In this document: in pieces, positions 43,729-52,878 of the stretch
Layout: every line of letters begins with the position of its first letter
Position numbering within the stretch: the stretch's first letter is position 1
Source of the DNA: Halobacteriovorax sp. DA5
GTDB taxonomy: Bacteria; Bdellovibrionota; Bacteriovoracia; Bacteriovoracales; Bacteriovoracaceae
NCBI RefSeq assembly: GCF_002903145.1
Contig: NZ_PPDJ01000002.1
Location: forward strand, 310,001 to 374,000
Length of the DNA stretch: 64,000 bases
Direction: 5' to 3'
The notes under the pieces: model-generated
The model's database searches: none
The model's input: only the letters and a program-made list of their open reading frames with translations
What the model was told of the DNA's origin: nothing
Position numbers and translations under genes: made by a program

Positions 43729-44709
43729 TTAAGGTTTTTGTAAAATATCTAAGACCACGGCCTTGATTATACGCATTTGTTGGCCATCTTTCAGGTGATA
43801 ATTAGCTCCTGAATGTCCCCACCAGTCCCAACAACCGTGTGGATTTCTTCCAGGAATTACTGATTTCTTTGCTTGAGGAAAAAGAACAACAACATCAAGC
43901 TTATCAGCAGCTTCTTTTATTCCAGTATCATTAATATAACTCATGCCAATATGATCTACAGTTTGCTTACAGCCATGAAAAGCTACATGCAGGTCACACT
44001 TTCTGTCACCTTTACAACGCGAAGGAATATAGAGATATGCCTTGTCTTGTAATAGTGGCGTGAATGCTCCAACATCAAAAGCTGTAAAATGCTTGGCCTG
44101 ATCAACTTCAACTGTTTTTCCTTTGAAAGTAAAACGTCTTTGCTTCTTTTCAGGATAGAGCGCACTAAGCGACTTCAAAGCACCATTGTAATTACAATTT
44201 CCAATATATGGAACTTCTGAAAGCTCACACTCAACTCCTTTATTTTCAGTAGGATAAGTATGGCCAGCTGCTAATGTACCCTCGTACTCGAGATTTTTAA
44301 CACCAAAGAAAGCATACAAGTCTCTAAGTTCTTCACTTACGCTAGAAACGACTGTTTTATCGTTTTGCCCAGAAAAAATATAAACCTTATCATCTTTTAA
44401 ATTTGTCGTAGGATCAATAAGGCCCATCATGGCCAATCCACTGGCAAATACATACGACTGATATGCACTGCCCCAGGCACCATTTCCCTTCATACATGTA
44501 TTTGTCGCCAAGGCCACAGAGCCCTTTGCGCAGTAATAAGGGCCTGCTGCAAATATAGCTGCACCTTCTACTAGGTTGCTATTGGCAATGTGAAACTGAT
44601 GAGCAAAGAAGCCTCCTGAGGAGATCCCTGATACAGTAATTTTCTCACTCAGGTTAAGAGCGAATACATTTGAAACTAAGATTATATAAATAGCTAAGAT
44701 TATTTTCAT
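43729..44709 (-). CDS. PHB-depolymerase-like secreted esterase
   Basis: A 326-residue protein from the ATG at 44709 with a signal peptide (IILAIYIILVSNVFA). The alpha/beta-hydrolase nucleophile motif is GISSGG, in ITVSGISSGGFFAHQFH, and a cysteine-containing loop (GPYYCAKG and TNTCMKGNG) matches extracellular poly(3-hydroxybutyrate) depolymerases. A later HVAFHGC motif and the C-terminal GCWDWWGHSG are also family features. It likely hydrolyses PHB or other esters outside the cytoplasm. A TATAAA hexamer lies exactly 6 nt upstream of the ATG and no Shine-Dalgarno is present, so this mRNA may be leaderless. Confidence 0.85.
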   Translation of the reverse strand: MKIILAIYIILVSNVFALNLSEKITVSGISSGGFFAHQFHIANSNLVEGAAIFAAGPYYCAKGSVALATNTCMKGNGAWGSAYQSYVFASGLAMMGLIDPTTNLKDDKVYIFSGQNDKTVVSSVSEELRDLYAFFGVKNLEYEGTLAAGHTYPTENKGVECELSEVPYIGNCNYNGALKSLSALYPEKKQRRFTFKGKTVEVDQAKHFTAFDVGAFTPLLQDKAYLYIPSRCKGDRKCDLHVAFHGCKQTVDHIGMSYINDTGIKEAADKLDVVVLFPQAKKSVIPGRNPHGCWDWWGHSGANYHLKDGQQMRIIKAVVLDILQKP

Positions 44710-44764
44710 TTTTGCTTTATAGAACAAAATCTATCGAATTTAAATGAGCGTGAAATAAGTAAAG

Positions 44765-44787
44765 GGGGGCCTCCTCACAAAGCCCCC
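44765..44787 (-). terminator. Probable intrinsic terminator
   Basis: GGGGGC and GCCCCC arms with an 11-nt loop, followed on the minus strand by CTTTACTTATTT. It ends the leftward gene at 44829. Confidence 0.65.
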
Positions 44788-44828
44788 AATTATGCTAGAA
44801 CAATCAGCAAACCCCTAAGAATTCTTGA

Positions 44829-45275
44829 TTATTCGACAACAATAAAGTTGAATTCACATACGTATTTTCCGCCACCGAACATACCTTTTTTGTAGAAATC
44901 AACATCTCCAAAAACATATCCGATAGTTGTATTGATGATTCTGTTTCTCATTTTCATACACTCAGTATATGACTTATCGTAGTTATTAGTGATTTTCTGT
45001 TTAATTTGCTTCTTAGATAGTACTTGCTCGTAACTATCAAGAGTTGTTCTGATTTCACAAATGTGATGGCTACCACTTTTTCTAGTGATAAATTCAAATT
45101 CAATACCTTCAACTTTGATATCTTTGATTTCATCATACTCAACTTCTGCGTCAAGACATGCTTTCTTGGCCTGCTCCTCTGTGTCATAACGATCTATTTC
45201 GATGCTTGATGATTGAAGCTTTGCAAAAGATGATAAAGAAAATACTGCACATAAAATTAAAAGTAGGTGTTTCAT
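44829..45275 (-). CDS. Small exported protein
   Basis: A 148-residue protein with a signal peptide (cleaved near SSFA-KLQ) and four cysteines in the mature part (KACLDAE, HICEIR, TECMKMR, KYVCEF). An EIDRYDTEEQAKKACLDAEVEYDEI segment reads like a small ferredoxin-like fold. No family recognised. It has a strong ribosome site (GAGGGGA) and its own terminator, so it is a single-gene unit. Confidence 0.73.
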   Translation of the reverse strand: MKHLLLILCAVFSLSSFAKLQSSSIEIDRYDTEEQAKKACLDAEVEYDEIKDIKVEGIEFEFITRKSGSHHICEIRTTLDSYEQVLSKKQIKQKITNNYDKSYTECMKMRNRIINTTIGYVFGDVDFYKKGMFGGGKYVCEFNFIVVE

Positions 45276-45367
45276 AAGTTTCCCCTCTGTTTTTCAATTG
45301 TTAAAAAATAATGTTTTTTCTTGAGAAACTTATAGCCAATGAGACTACTCAGGTCAGTTTAAGAAAG

Positions 45368-45409
45368 GTAAAGTTAAAAGTGAAAATGTATAAACTCTCT
45401 TAACTTTAC
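45368..45409. repeat. Perfect 10-bp inverted repeat
   Basis: GTAAAGTTAA (45368-45377) and TTAACTTTAC (45400-45409) with a 22-bp centre. It lies between the ResB-like gene's stop and the start of the 45275 gene, so it may be an operator for the latter or a 3' hairpin for the former. Confidence 0.45.
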
Positions 45410-45444
45410 ATTATCTCTGGAATTTTGTTGGTAATTTCGGATAT

Positions 45445-46800
45445 TTAGCTAATTCGTCGTTGAAAACCTAGTACAACAAGGGAAAAACCGAAGATGACAA
45501 GCCCCATAACTTTATAAATACGAGTTGGATCAAAAGAGATATTTAACTTAACCTTCTTCGGTGTATATGGACTTAATGGATCTAGAGAAATTAACCAGCC
45601 ACTTATATTAGCTTTTGAATTCTTCGAGTTTAAAATGTATTTTTGATCTGAAATTAAAAGTTCATAACTACTTTCATTATTTTGTTTTGAGATTTTGTCT
45701 AAACGAATATCAAAAGGAAGTTTAAATTCCTTATTATGAAATTTAAGATCATAGAATCTTCCTTCACTATCAATAATCTCTCTCGTTTCACCTAATTTCA
45801 TTTGATAAATTTTTTGAGTATTTCCCTTCTCATAAAACTTAAGAATGTCACTATCATGCTTTTTAAAATTACTGCTATAGCGATATTCTAATTTTAGGCC
45901 AGTATCCTCTAAAAAGTTATTTAAGCGGTACTTATAACTATCACCAACAACTTCTAACTTAACTTTTTGCATTTTACATTCGTTACCTAAAGAATAAAAA
46001 CCATCTTCTTTAAGAGCATATTTATTAGTTAAACAGTATTCTTTTTTGAGCAATGATATTGACTTTCTTCTTGTGTACACTGAACAAGCAGGGTTCACAT
46101 TTGATAAATTTTCCAAGCAATTGAGCATTGATTGATTAAAAAGAACGATCTCCAAATTACCATCCTTTATACTAGTTGGATGATCAAGACGACTTGAAGA
46201 AAGATAAATCAACTCACTATTGACTCCCGAAAGATAGCGAGACTCCTTCAAAACGACAGCACTATTATCTCCTGTACTTTTAAAGTTTGCGTGAAATTTT
46301 TCGCTATAAGGTAGGTATGAAATTAGATAAACCGGACCAAAATCGAGATTTAGGCCTTGAGGTCTTACTGAAAAATTTAGATCAATATATAAAGTTTTTC
46401 CGCTAGATCGCTCTCTTAATTGAGCTTGGTACTGATCGAGCATAGCAGTTTTAACTTCCGACTTCTCTAAGAGTTCTATATGACCCTTAATTGATGTGAA
46501 AGTTGAGACTATCGTCGAGACACAAATAGTAATTAAACCAATATGTGTTAAATGAATACCTAGTAACCTAGTTCTTATTGGAAACTTTTTAAGAAAACTT
46601 ACGACTAATGATAATGTTACAAGTGAAAGTAAGAAGATAAAAAATGGGCCATTAAAAATTAGGGAATTTGAAATCTTCGGGCCATATAAATAATCGACTA
46701 CCGCACCTATGACCAAATAAAGGACAAAAATGATGACTAAAGTGATAGCACTATAAACACTACTAAAAGAATGATTTAGTTTTGATAAGACTTGTCTCAT
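45445..46800 (-). CDS. ResB-like membrane protein
   Basis: A 451-residue protein with three N-terminal membrane helices (about 16-36, 50-70 and 80-102), a large extracytoplasmic domain and a C-terminal helix (about 428-446). Resemblance to ResB/Ccs1, which holds reduced apocytochrome c for heme attachment, rests on two stretches. One is HLTHIGLITICVSTIVSTF followed by GHIELLEKSE, and the other is ISFDPTRIYKVMGLVIFGFSLVVLGF at the end. The partner CcsA is not adjacent, and the extracytoplasmic domain carries four cysteines. Confidence in the family is moderate. The gene is divergent from 46896 and lacks a Shine-Dalgarno. Confidence 0.65.
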   Translation of the reverse strand: MRQVLSKLNHSFSSVYSAITLVIIFVLYLVIGAVVDYLYGPKISNSLIFNGPFFIFLLSLVTLSLVVSFLKKFPIRTRLLGIHLTHIGLITICVSTIVSTFTSIKGHIELLEKSEVKTAMLDQYQAQLRERSSGKTLYIDLNFSVRPQGLNLDFGPVYLISYLPYSEKFHANFKSTGDNSAVVLKESRYLSGVNSELIYLSSSRLDHPTSIKDGNLEIVLFNQSMLNCLENLSNVNPACSVYTRRKSISLLKKEYCLTNKYALKEDGFYSLGNECKMQKVKLEVVGDSYKYRLNNFLEDTGLKLEYRYSSNFKKHDSDILKFYEKGNTQKIYQMKLGETREIIDSEGRFYDLKFHNKEFKLPFDIRLDKISKQNNESSYELLISDQKYILNSKNSKANISGWLISLDPLSPYTPKKVKLNISFDPTRIYKVMGLVIFGFSLVVLGFQRRIS

Positions 46801-46895
46801 GACAATAGAATAACTTGGGTCAAAATATCTGTCTACGTGCTAAAAAAGCGCTAAAAGACGTAAAGCACTTCATTAACCAACCGATAATATAAGGT

Positions 46896-47369
46896 ATGAG
46901 AAGAGCTATTATAATTACACTTTTACTACTATTTAATTTCACGGGCCAAGCTAATAAAAATCAAGATTTAGAATGGGAACATGACTTCAGTTTTGACAAC
47001 ATTCAGGTCTGGAAGAATTCTCATAAGAGACTAACAGTCGAGGATAAGAATTCATCGAATAAAATTGAGAATTATAATAAAGAAAAAATAAGAAAATACT
47101 TAGATCAAAGAAACAAAATACTCAAGTATAGCGATTTCTCACAATTTAAAACAGAGTCCTTAGACTTCACGAAAAAGAAAAACTATATTCAAGTCTATAA
47201 GCTTGGTAGCTATAAAAACTCAAGATCCAAAACAATCTACTTAGCTGAGATACATCGTCTTTATAAAAATCGCACGATTATCACAATGCTAAGCTCTGAA
47301 AAAAAGATATCAAAATCAGATATAAAAGACTTAAATGAAAAATTCAAATTTGTTACGGAGCAAAGATAA
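46896..47369 (+). CDS. Small exported protein coupled to the 767-residue HExxH protein
   Basis: A 157-residue protein with a signal peptide (cleaved near TGQA-NKN) and a lysine-rich, cysteine-free mature part. A short two-domain alpha/beta shape is suggested (DFSFDNIQVWKNSHKRL; IYLAEIHRLYKNRTIITML). No family recognised. Its stop overlaps the start of the next gene by one base (TAATG at 47369), so both are made together. A role as a partner, chaperone or inhibitor of the larger protein is an inference from coupling. Confidence 0.7.
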   Translation: MRRAIIITLLLLFNFTGQANKNQDLEWEHDFSFDNIQVWKNSHKRLTVEDKNSSNKIENYNKEKIRKYLDQRNKILKYSDFSQFKTESLDFTKKKNYIQVYKLGSYKNSRSKTIYLAEIHRLYKNRTIITMLSSEKKISKSDIKDLNEKFKFVTEQR

Positions 47370-49672
47370 TGAGAAAACTTTGTACCGTACTTACTCTAAT
47401 TATAAATATGTCAATTCACGCATTTGTCCCAATGAGTAATTATGAATTGGATCTTAGTGTTGCACAGACTCAATGCTTAGAAATTGGAAACCTTAATATT
47501 CTTGATGAGGCAAATTCACAACAATTATGTGAAATTGTTGTAAACTCACCTGCCTGCGAAGATGTTGAAGCAATAGATAAAAGAAAATGTGATCCGGGCC
47601 TTATAGTCGAGAGCAATGTTGCTGTTGATTTTATCTCTTGCCTACAGGGTCTTTGGGGTTCTGCGGTTGAGTTTATGAAGTTCATTGGTTCAGTCGTCGA
47701 TTATATTATTGATGATGAGTATCGTGGAGAAAAGAATGAAGAGCTCCTTAATACCCTTCAAAGCGCCAAACATATGCTCGCTATGGAATGGTCGCGCTCA
47801 CTAAGTGAAACTGATGGTATAGGGCCTTTGCATTATATCAATGCAGCAAAGCACTTCTCAAAAACAATGGGAACAATTATTTTTAATATGCTCCAAGATG
47901 CTTATTATTCGACGCAAGCAAACTACGCTTGTCTTTCACCAGCGGCAAGAACAAAAGCAATATGTCAATTTGCGGGTTCTTATGTTATTCCACCAACAAT
48001 TGTCATAGCAAAGGTTGCGAAATTTCTATTAAAGTCAAAAACTGGTATAAGTCGCTATACTCGCGAAGACTTTGCAAAAGAAGAACTCGAAAATAATATT
48101 CACGAGAAAAAAGATATTGATGATGAAGATGTCGTTGAAACAAAAGGGCCTTATTCAGAAGAATCAAGCTTTTTAGCAAGACTCGATTTATCACTGGCCA
48201 AAAGAGCGTTTGAAAAACCTGAGCAGATCACAGAGATTTCAAATGCGCAGACAGAAGGAATATTAAAGGTAATCAATAAAATTGAGCTTCCACATCGAAT
48301 AGATATTATTGAAATTCAAGGAAAGAAAACAAAACGAATTGTTCTTTATGAAGGTGATCTTGTAGCAGCAAAATCAGATGCGGCCAAAGAACTACTTGCA
48401 TACATGAAACAAACGGGAAGAAGTCAGATCGTTATCTCACCTCAAGAGATGTATCAAAGAAGTAGTGCTCTTCTTGCATCAGATAAAACAACATTCGTCT
48501 CAGGTACAGGTCTTGCAAATATCCTACGCCTTAATGAGAAGAATAGTCTGAATCAGAGCAGGGCCTCTGCAGCAATTGAGGCAACGATGATTGATTCATC
48601 AGATGAAAACATAATTAGACTTGCAAAAGAGTTAAATGATCAAGGCTTCTCAGTTCGTGTTATAGAAAGAAAGGCCGTTAATAAAGAGACGAATCAGAAT
48701 GTAACTAAAAAGGCCCTACAATTTAATAAATTTGCTGCAGATCAAGACAACCCAGCAGTAATTAGACTAAATAGATTCAGAAATGAAGATTTCAGACAAA
48801 AGATAGTCTTTTATCCAGATGACCTAAAGAAAGCGCAAGGCTCTTCAAATAGAGGTACTAGAACTGTCTCATTTAATTTTTCAAACTTAAGAGAGCTAAT
48901 TAATGGAGGCCATGCTAATACTCTGCCTCATGAGTTTAGACATGCTAAGTTTGAATATAATCGCTCAATCGGAAAAGAATCCGCTTACGATCTACGTGTT
49001 CAACACTTAAAACCAGACGGCAAGCTTCATGATGGAAGAACTTATACAAATTATTTTTCAATGGAAGAGCTTTATAACCACGCACAAGATATTCAAAGTG
49101 TGACAAGAAAGATTCAGAAAGACCCTCAAATAGGTTTCACACTAGAAAAGGTCGCTGCAAAGGCAGATACGATAATCAATATTGCGAAAGGATTCAAAGT
49201 ACAAAACGACTCTCTTAACTTGAACTTAATGTCGAGAATTCTTCCCTCGCAACTTAGTAGGCCTATTAGAGATCAGGGCACGTATAAGATAAATGTTGGG
49301 AGTGATAGTTATGTTAAAATAATAAAAGATAATAATAACTATTTCTCGATTGTTTTAAAAGATGATGATGTCGAACACACGGTACCAATGACATCAGAAA
49401 ACTCAAAAAATGTGCTTAGAAACTTCATCAGAAATGCAGATAATGCAGCTCAAACAAATGATATGAATACTATTGCGAGTGAGTTAAAAACTGTTCTAAG
49501 AGATGTGGTTGCTAAAAACAATGAAAGAAGAAATCTCATTCGTTCAATTGAGCCAAGAGCAAAGGCATTAAAAGAAGCAGTTAAAAATACTGATTACTCT
49601 AACAAAAGCTTAGAAGAAATTAGAGAGCTGTCACGCCAGCTCTCGCAAGCTACAAAAGGTCGTGTTAATTAG
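47369..49672 (+). CDS. Large exported protein with HExxH motif
   Basis: A 767-residue protein with a signal peptide (cleaved near SIHA-FVP). The N-terminal domain contains cysteines (TQCLEIG, QQLCEIV, PACEDVE, KRKCDPG, FISCLQG) and a hydrophobic helix near 205-222 (VIPPTIVIAKVAKFLL). The C-terminal half is alpha/beta and contains NTLPHEFRHAKFEYN, with a metallopeptidase-like HExxH at 521-525, then a coiled region (690-760). No third ligand is evident. The arrangement resembles two-part secreted proteins with a helical delivery half and a catalytic half. The function is not known. Confidence 0.72.
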   Translation: MRKLCTVLTLIINMSIHAFVPMSNYELDLSVAQTQCLEIGNLNILDEANSQQLCEIVVNSPACEDVEAIDKRKCDPGLIVESNVAVDFISCLQGLWGSAVEFMKFIGSVVDYIIDDEYRGEKNEELLNTLQSAKHMLAMEWSRSLSETDGIGPLHYINAAKHFSKTMGTIIFNMLQDAYYSTQANYACLSPAARTKAICQFAGSYVIPPTIVIAKVAKFLLKSKTGISRYTREDFAKEELENNIHEKKDIDDEDVVETKGPYSEESSFLARLDLSLAKRAFEKPEQITEISNAQTEGILKVINKIELPHRIDIIEIQGKKTKRIVLYEGDLVAAKSDAAKELLAYMKQTGRSQIVISPQEMYQRSSALLASDKTTFVSGTGLANILRLNEKNSLNQSRASAAIEATMIDSSDENIIRLAKELNDQGFSVRVIERKAVNKETNQNVTKKALQFNKFAADQDNPAVIRLNRFRNEDFRQKIVFYPDDLKKAQGSSNRGTRTVSFNFSNLRELINGGHANTLPHEFRHAKFEYNRSIGKESAYDLRVQHLKPDGKLHDGRTYTNYFSMEELYNHAQDIQSVTRKIQKDPQIGFTLEKVAAKADTIINIAKGFKVQNDSLNLNLMSRILPSQLSRPIRDQGTYKINVGSDSYVKIIKDNNNYFSIVLKDDDVEHTVPMTSENSKNVLRNFIRNADNAAQTNDMNTIASELKTVLRDVVAKNNERRNLIRSIEPRAKALKEAVKNTDYSNKSLEEIRELSRQLSQATKGRVN

Positions 49673-51320
49673 ACTTTGTTTTTAACACGGCCTTGTAAAA
49701 GGCTTCAGGATCAACGATCCCACCACTTTCACATGGAAGCCTTCCGCTTTTTGGAATATAGGCAGTTGATAGAAGCAGCTCTTTTAATTTTAAAGGAGAA
49801 AGCTCTGGATTAATTTTGTGTCCTTTTAACAATACGTTTGTCACAAAAGGAGCGGCCATAGAAGTTCCATTTAATGGAATTGTTCCACCACCTGACTGAG
49901 CAGAGACAACACCTTGCCCCGGGGCGAAGATTTGTACTTTCTTGTTTCCAAACTTTGAAAAGCTAGCTGGTTTATATGTGTCCATCTTCTCCTTTTCAAG
50001 TGTTGCCGTATTTAGTGCTCCAACTTTAATCATATTATTGTAATCATAGCTTGCTGGGTAATTGTCGTTTCCTTTTAAATCGAGATCAAGATTTCCACGA
50101 GCGTTCCCTGCTGCCACAACAAAGATAGTCTCTGGATTTTCAACGAATGTATTTTCTAGATAATAGAATGATTCACGTGGTGCCGACATTGGTGCACCAG
50201 GATAACCAATAGCAAAGCTCATATTAACAAATTTAACATTCTTCTCTTTAATATATTCTGCAGCTTTCTCTAAGTGATCAGAGATGGCCACATCTCCAGC
50301 AAAACCAACAAGGCCGTACATATCTAAATCTTTTAAAGCAAGGGCCGCTACGTGGGTTCCATGAGAAACAGGATATGGAGTATGAATAAGGGAATGCGTT
50401 TCACGAATATTGTTATTGTCTAACAGGAGGCTTAGGCCAGCATCATCTTGTCTTTGCCAACCCCAAGAATCATCGACTCTCCCATTTCCATCATTATCAA
50501 TACCATCACCTACTAAATCAAATGGCGAGTTATATAATTTATGAGTTAATGAAGGGTGCATAATATCAAAGCCTGTATCAATAATAACAACAGGCTCACG
50601 AGTCTTGTCTTCAAAGATACTTAATCTACGCTCGTATTCTTCATTTGAAAGATTAAATTTTTTAAGCTGATCACTAACATTAAAAGGTACAACTTCATTA
50701 TACTGGCCGATCAATTCCCCAGATGGTGTGAATGCCTTAAACTCTGAAACGAGATTAGCAAGAGGCGCTTTCATATTATAAACAACTTCGTAGTATTTTG
50801 AGACCTCGCCATCTTTACCAAGAACATCAATTCGATAAGGCTTTACAACAAAGAAGTCATCATCATTAGTTTCATCGTAACGGTAATGTTTAATTCCAAT
50901 TTGCTTATATGAGCTTTGTGAGATTACCCATTGTTTTAAAATTGTAGGATCTTCGGCATCACCTTTCATAAGAATCTTTTCTTTTATTTTGTCTGAGACA
51001 ATGCCATTTTCATCAATAACGTAAACACTTTTTAAGCGCTCTCCATTGTCAAAATATTCAAACTCAGCATGATATGTATAGATACCATCAGAACTCCAGG
51101 AGTCATTTGTTAGCATACGCCCTTGTTCATCGTATGTGCTAGCTCCCGTTTTTGAGCCCGTCTTTAAATATGTTTCAAAAGAAGACGTCAGTTTATTATT
51201 TTCACATTGGTAGGTCGTTTTCCAATTTCCATCGATTACGATTTTATTCGTTGGACAAGAAGCGGCCATAAGTGAAAGTTGAGATAAAATAAGAGTTGTT
51301 GCTGTTGTGATATATTTCAT
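49665..51320 (-). CDS. Exported subtilisin-like serine protease (S8)
   Basis: From the ATG at 51320 the product is 551 residues with a signal peptide (ITTATTLILSQLSLMAAS). An N-terminal region of antiparallel-strand repeats (GASTYDEQGRMLTNDSW and AEFEYFDNGERLKSVYV) precedes the protease domain. The catalytic triad is visible as D248 in IIDTGFD, H320 in SHGTHVA and S487 in NGTSMAAP, with the oxyanion asparagine in AAGN (N406). A calcium-loop-like GDGIDNDGNGRVDD follows the Asp. It is expected to act outside the cytoplasm. It overlaps the convergent 767-residue protein gene by 8 bp. Confidence 0.95.
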   Translation of the reverse strand: MKYITTATTLILSQLSLMAASCPTNKIVIDGNWKTTYQCENNKLTSSFETYLKTGSKTGASTYDEQGRMLTNDSWSSDGIYTYHAEFEYFDNGERLKSVYVIDENGIVSDKIKEKILMKGDAEDPTILKQWVISQSSYKQIGIKHYRYDETNDDDFFVVKPYRIDVLGKDGEVSKYYEVVYNMKAPLANLVSEFKAFTPSGELIGQYNEVVPFNVSDQLKKFNLSNEEYERRLSIFEDKTREPVVIIDTGFDIMHPSLTHKLYNSPFDLVGDGIDNDGNGRVDDSWGWQRQDDAGLSLLLDNNNIRETHSLIHTPYPVSHGTHVAALALKDLDMYGLVGFAGDVAISDHLEKAAEYIKEKNVKFVNMSFAIGYPGAPMSAPRESFYYLENTFVENPETIFVVAAGNARGNLDLDLKGNDNYPASYDYNNMIKVGALNTATLEKEKMDTYKPASFSKFGNKKVQIFAPGQGVVSAQSGGGTIPLNGTSMAAPFVTNVLLKGHKINPELSPLKLKELLLSTAYIPKSGRLPCESGGIVDPEAFYKAVLKTKSN

Positions 51321-51485
51321 GCCACGGTTTTTACCACACATAGACGCACCGCAAACAATGCTTGAATAGATTACATGAAAAATTTTTAAGACCATATAGT
51401 TTCAATGAGTTAAATGTCTTTTTAATACCCCATCACCTATATTTCTGATCACTTTATATGGACGGATTCTGGCCTCTTCGCTAGT

Positions 51486-51797
51486 ATGGCGCTCATGAAC
51501 GAAATAGAGTTAGAGAAATTTATCAATACACCAGGGGCAGATCACCGCTCGCACCTTAATCGTCTTAAAAGAATTCAGGGACAACTTGAATCCCTCATAA
51601 ATCTGGTTGAAGATGGAAAGTATTGTATCAATATCGTTCACCGCTCAAAAACAATTCGCGGCGCCCTTCGAGGTTTTGAAAGTTCAGTCATGGAAAATCA
51701 CTTAAGAGGTTGTGTTGCAAAAGCGATCCAATCACAAGATACGAAACTGATTGATGAAAAAATTGATCAACTTTGTACAATTATCAGAAAGGACTAA
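51486..51797 (+). CDS. csoR: CsoR-type copper-sensing repressor
   Basis: A 103-residue DUF156 regulator of the CsoR/RcnR/FrmR family, all helical. The metal ligands are C47, H72 and C76, with the exact 25- and 4-residue spacing of CsoR (Cys-His-Cys). This indicates Cu(I) rather than nickel or formaldehyde sensing. Such repressors leave DNA when copper binds. No copper exporter is adjacent, so the regulated gene is elsewhere or the gene is orphaned. The ATG at 51495 is an alternative start; neither has a Shine-Dalgarno. It overlaps the convergent acylphosphatase by 4 bp. Confidence 0.88.
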   Translation: MALMNEIELEKFINTPGADHRSHLNRLKRIQGQLESLINLVEDGKYCINIVHRSKTIRGALRGFESSVMENHLRGCVAKAIQSQDTKLIDEKIDQLCTIIRKD

Positions 51798-52069
51798 CCA
51801 ATCTGAAATTCTGTAAAATTTGAGACTGGCAGCTCTTCAATAATTGTCACATTCGTAACCTTGGCCGTCTCTGGGCCGACCTTTAAAAATTCTTCGAGAT
51901 TGGTTATATCGTCTAATTCGCCACTGGCCATAACCTCAACGCTTCCATCTTTGAGATTTTTTACATAACCAGTAATTGTAGGTGTATGTTTAAGAACATA
52001 CTCGTATGTACTTCTTCGAAACCAAACACCCTGAACGACGCCTTCAACGCGGTATCTTCTGTTAATCAT
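51794..52069 (-). CDS. acyP: Acylphosphatase
   Basis: A 91-residue acylphosphatase, the usual size. The signature GVVQGVWFRRSTYEYV carries the phosphate-binding arginine (R18 or R19), and GYVKNLKDGSVEV carries the catalytic asparagine (N38). It hydrolyses acyl phosphates such as acetyl phosphate or 1,3-bisphosphoglycerate in the cytosol. It converges on the CsoR gene with a 4-bp overlap and is otherwise isolated. Confidence 0.95.
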   Translation of the reverse strand: MINRRYRVEGVVQGVWFRRSTYEYVLKHTPTITGYVKNLKDGSVEVMASGELDDITNLEEFLKVGPETAKVTNVTIIEELPVSNFTEFQIG

Positions 52070-52124
52070 AAATCCATCCTAGCATGTTCATACATCTTGA
52101 AGATGTAATTTTTCTTAATTTATA

Positions 52125-52133
52125 TGTTAAGAT
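52125..52133 (+). promoter_or_regulatory. Extended -10 predicting a leaderless mRNA for the SRAP gene
   Basis: TG-t-TAAGAT ends 6 nt before the ATG at 52140, with no Shine-Dalgarno. Confidence 0.4.
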
Positions 52134-52139
52134 ATTACC

Positions 52140-52868
52140 ATGTGTTTTTCGATACAAGCGCAAACAAACTTGAAAGTGCTTTCACAAAAGCTTAATACTC
52201 CTTTAAACACGAAGGCTTATGAGTCATTTCGTCTGTTGCAAGAATTAGAAGCTTCTCTTGATCCGCAAGAATTAAAGAAAATACTGGGCCTAAAGAGAAA
52301 ACCAAGTAGTGATATCTTTAAGTCAGCTGATAAAGAAGGGCGAATTTTTCCAAATTATTTTGCAAATGTTATGACGCAAGAATACGAAGAGAGAAGCATT
52401 TCACCAATGCGCTACCGTGTTCGCCCAAGAGGATCGCAAGAAGAAATTCCGACCAAATTCAATGTCTTTAATGCCAGACTTGATTCACTCGAAAAGAGAC
52501 AAACATGGGCACCACTTTTTATGAAAAACCATGGAGTCATTGCCTTTGAAGCATTTTACGAATGGGTTGAAAGAAACGGCAAGAAAACTCTTATTAAATT
52601 TCTTCCACAAGATGGAAAGCTCATTCTTGCACCTTGTTTGTGGGATGAGTGGACATCAAATGATAAGCAAATAAGCTTTAAATCATTTGCTATCATAACA
52701 ACTGATCCACCAAAGGAAATTGAAGAGATGGGACATGATCGCTGCCCTATCTTTTTAAAAGAAGAGTATTTAAACGACTGGCTTAACCCAAAAGGCTTAA
52801 GCAAAAATGATACATATGAGATTCTTACCCATCCGTACCAAGAGCATTATGATTACGAATGGGCCTAA
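52140..52868 (+). CDS. SRAP-domain abasic-site-protecting protein (YedK/HMCES family)
   Basis: A 242-residue SRAP protein. The essential Cys2 is next to the initiator methionine. FNARLDSLEKR carries the conserved asparagine, AFEAFYEWVE the glutamate, and GHDRCPIFL the histidine. These proteins form a thiazolidine crosslink with abasic sites in single-stranded DNA, shielding them during replication. The requirement for an exposed Cys2 fixes this start. It seems to be transcribed alone from a leaderless-type promoter and is divergent from the acylphosphatase gene. Confidence 0.93.
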   Translation: MCFSIQAQTNLKVLSQKLNTPLNTKAYESFRLLQELEASLDPQELKKILGLKRKPSSDIFKSADKEGRIFPNYFANVMTQEYEERSISPMRYRVRPRGSQEEIPTKFNVFNARLDSLEKRQTWAPLFMKNHGVIAFEAFYEWVERNGKKTLIKFLPQDGKLILAPCLWDEWTSNDKQISFKSFAIITTDPPKEIEEMGHDRCPIFLKEEYLNDWLNPKGLSKNDTYEILTHPYQEHYDYEWA

Positions 52869-52878
52869 TGATTTTATT

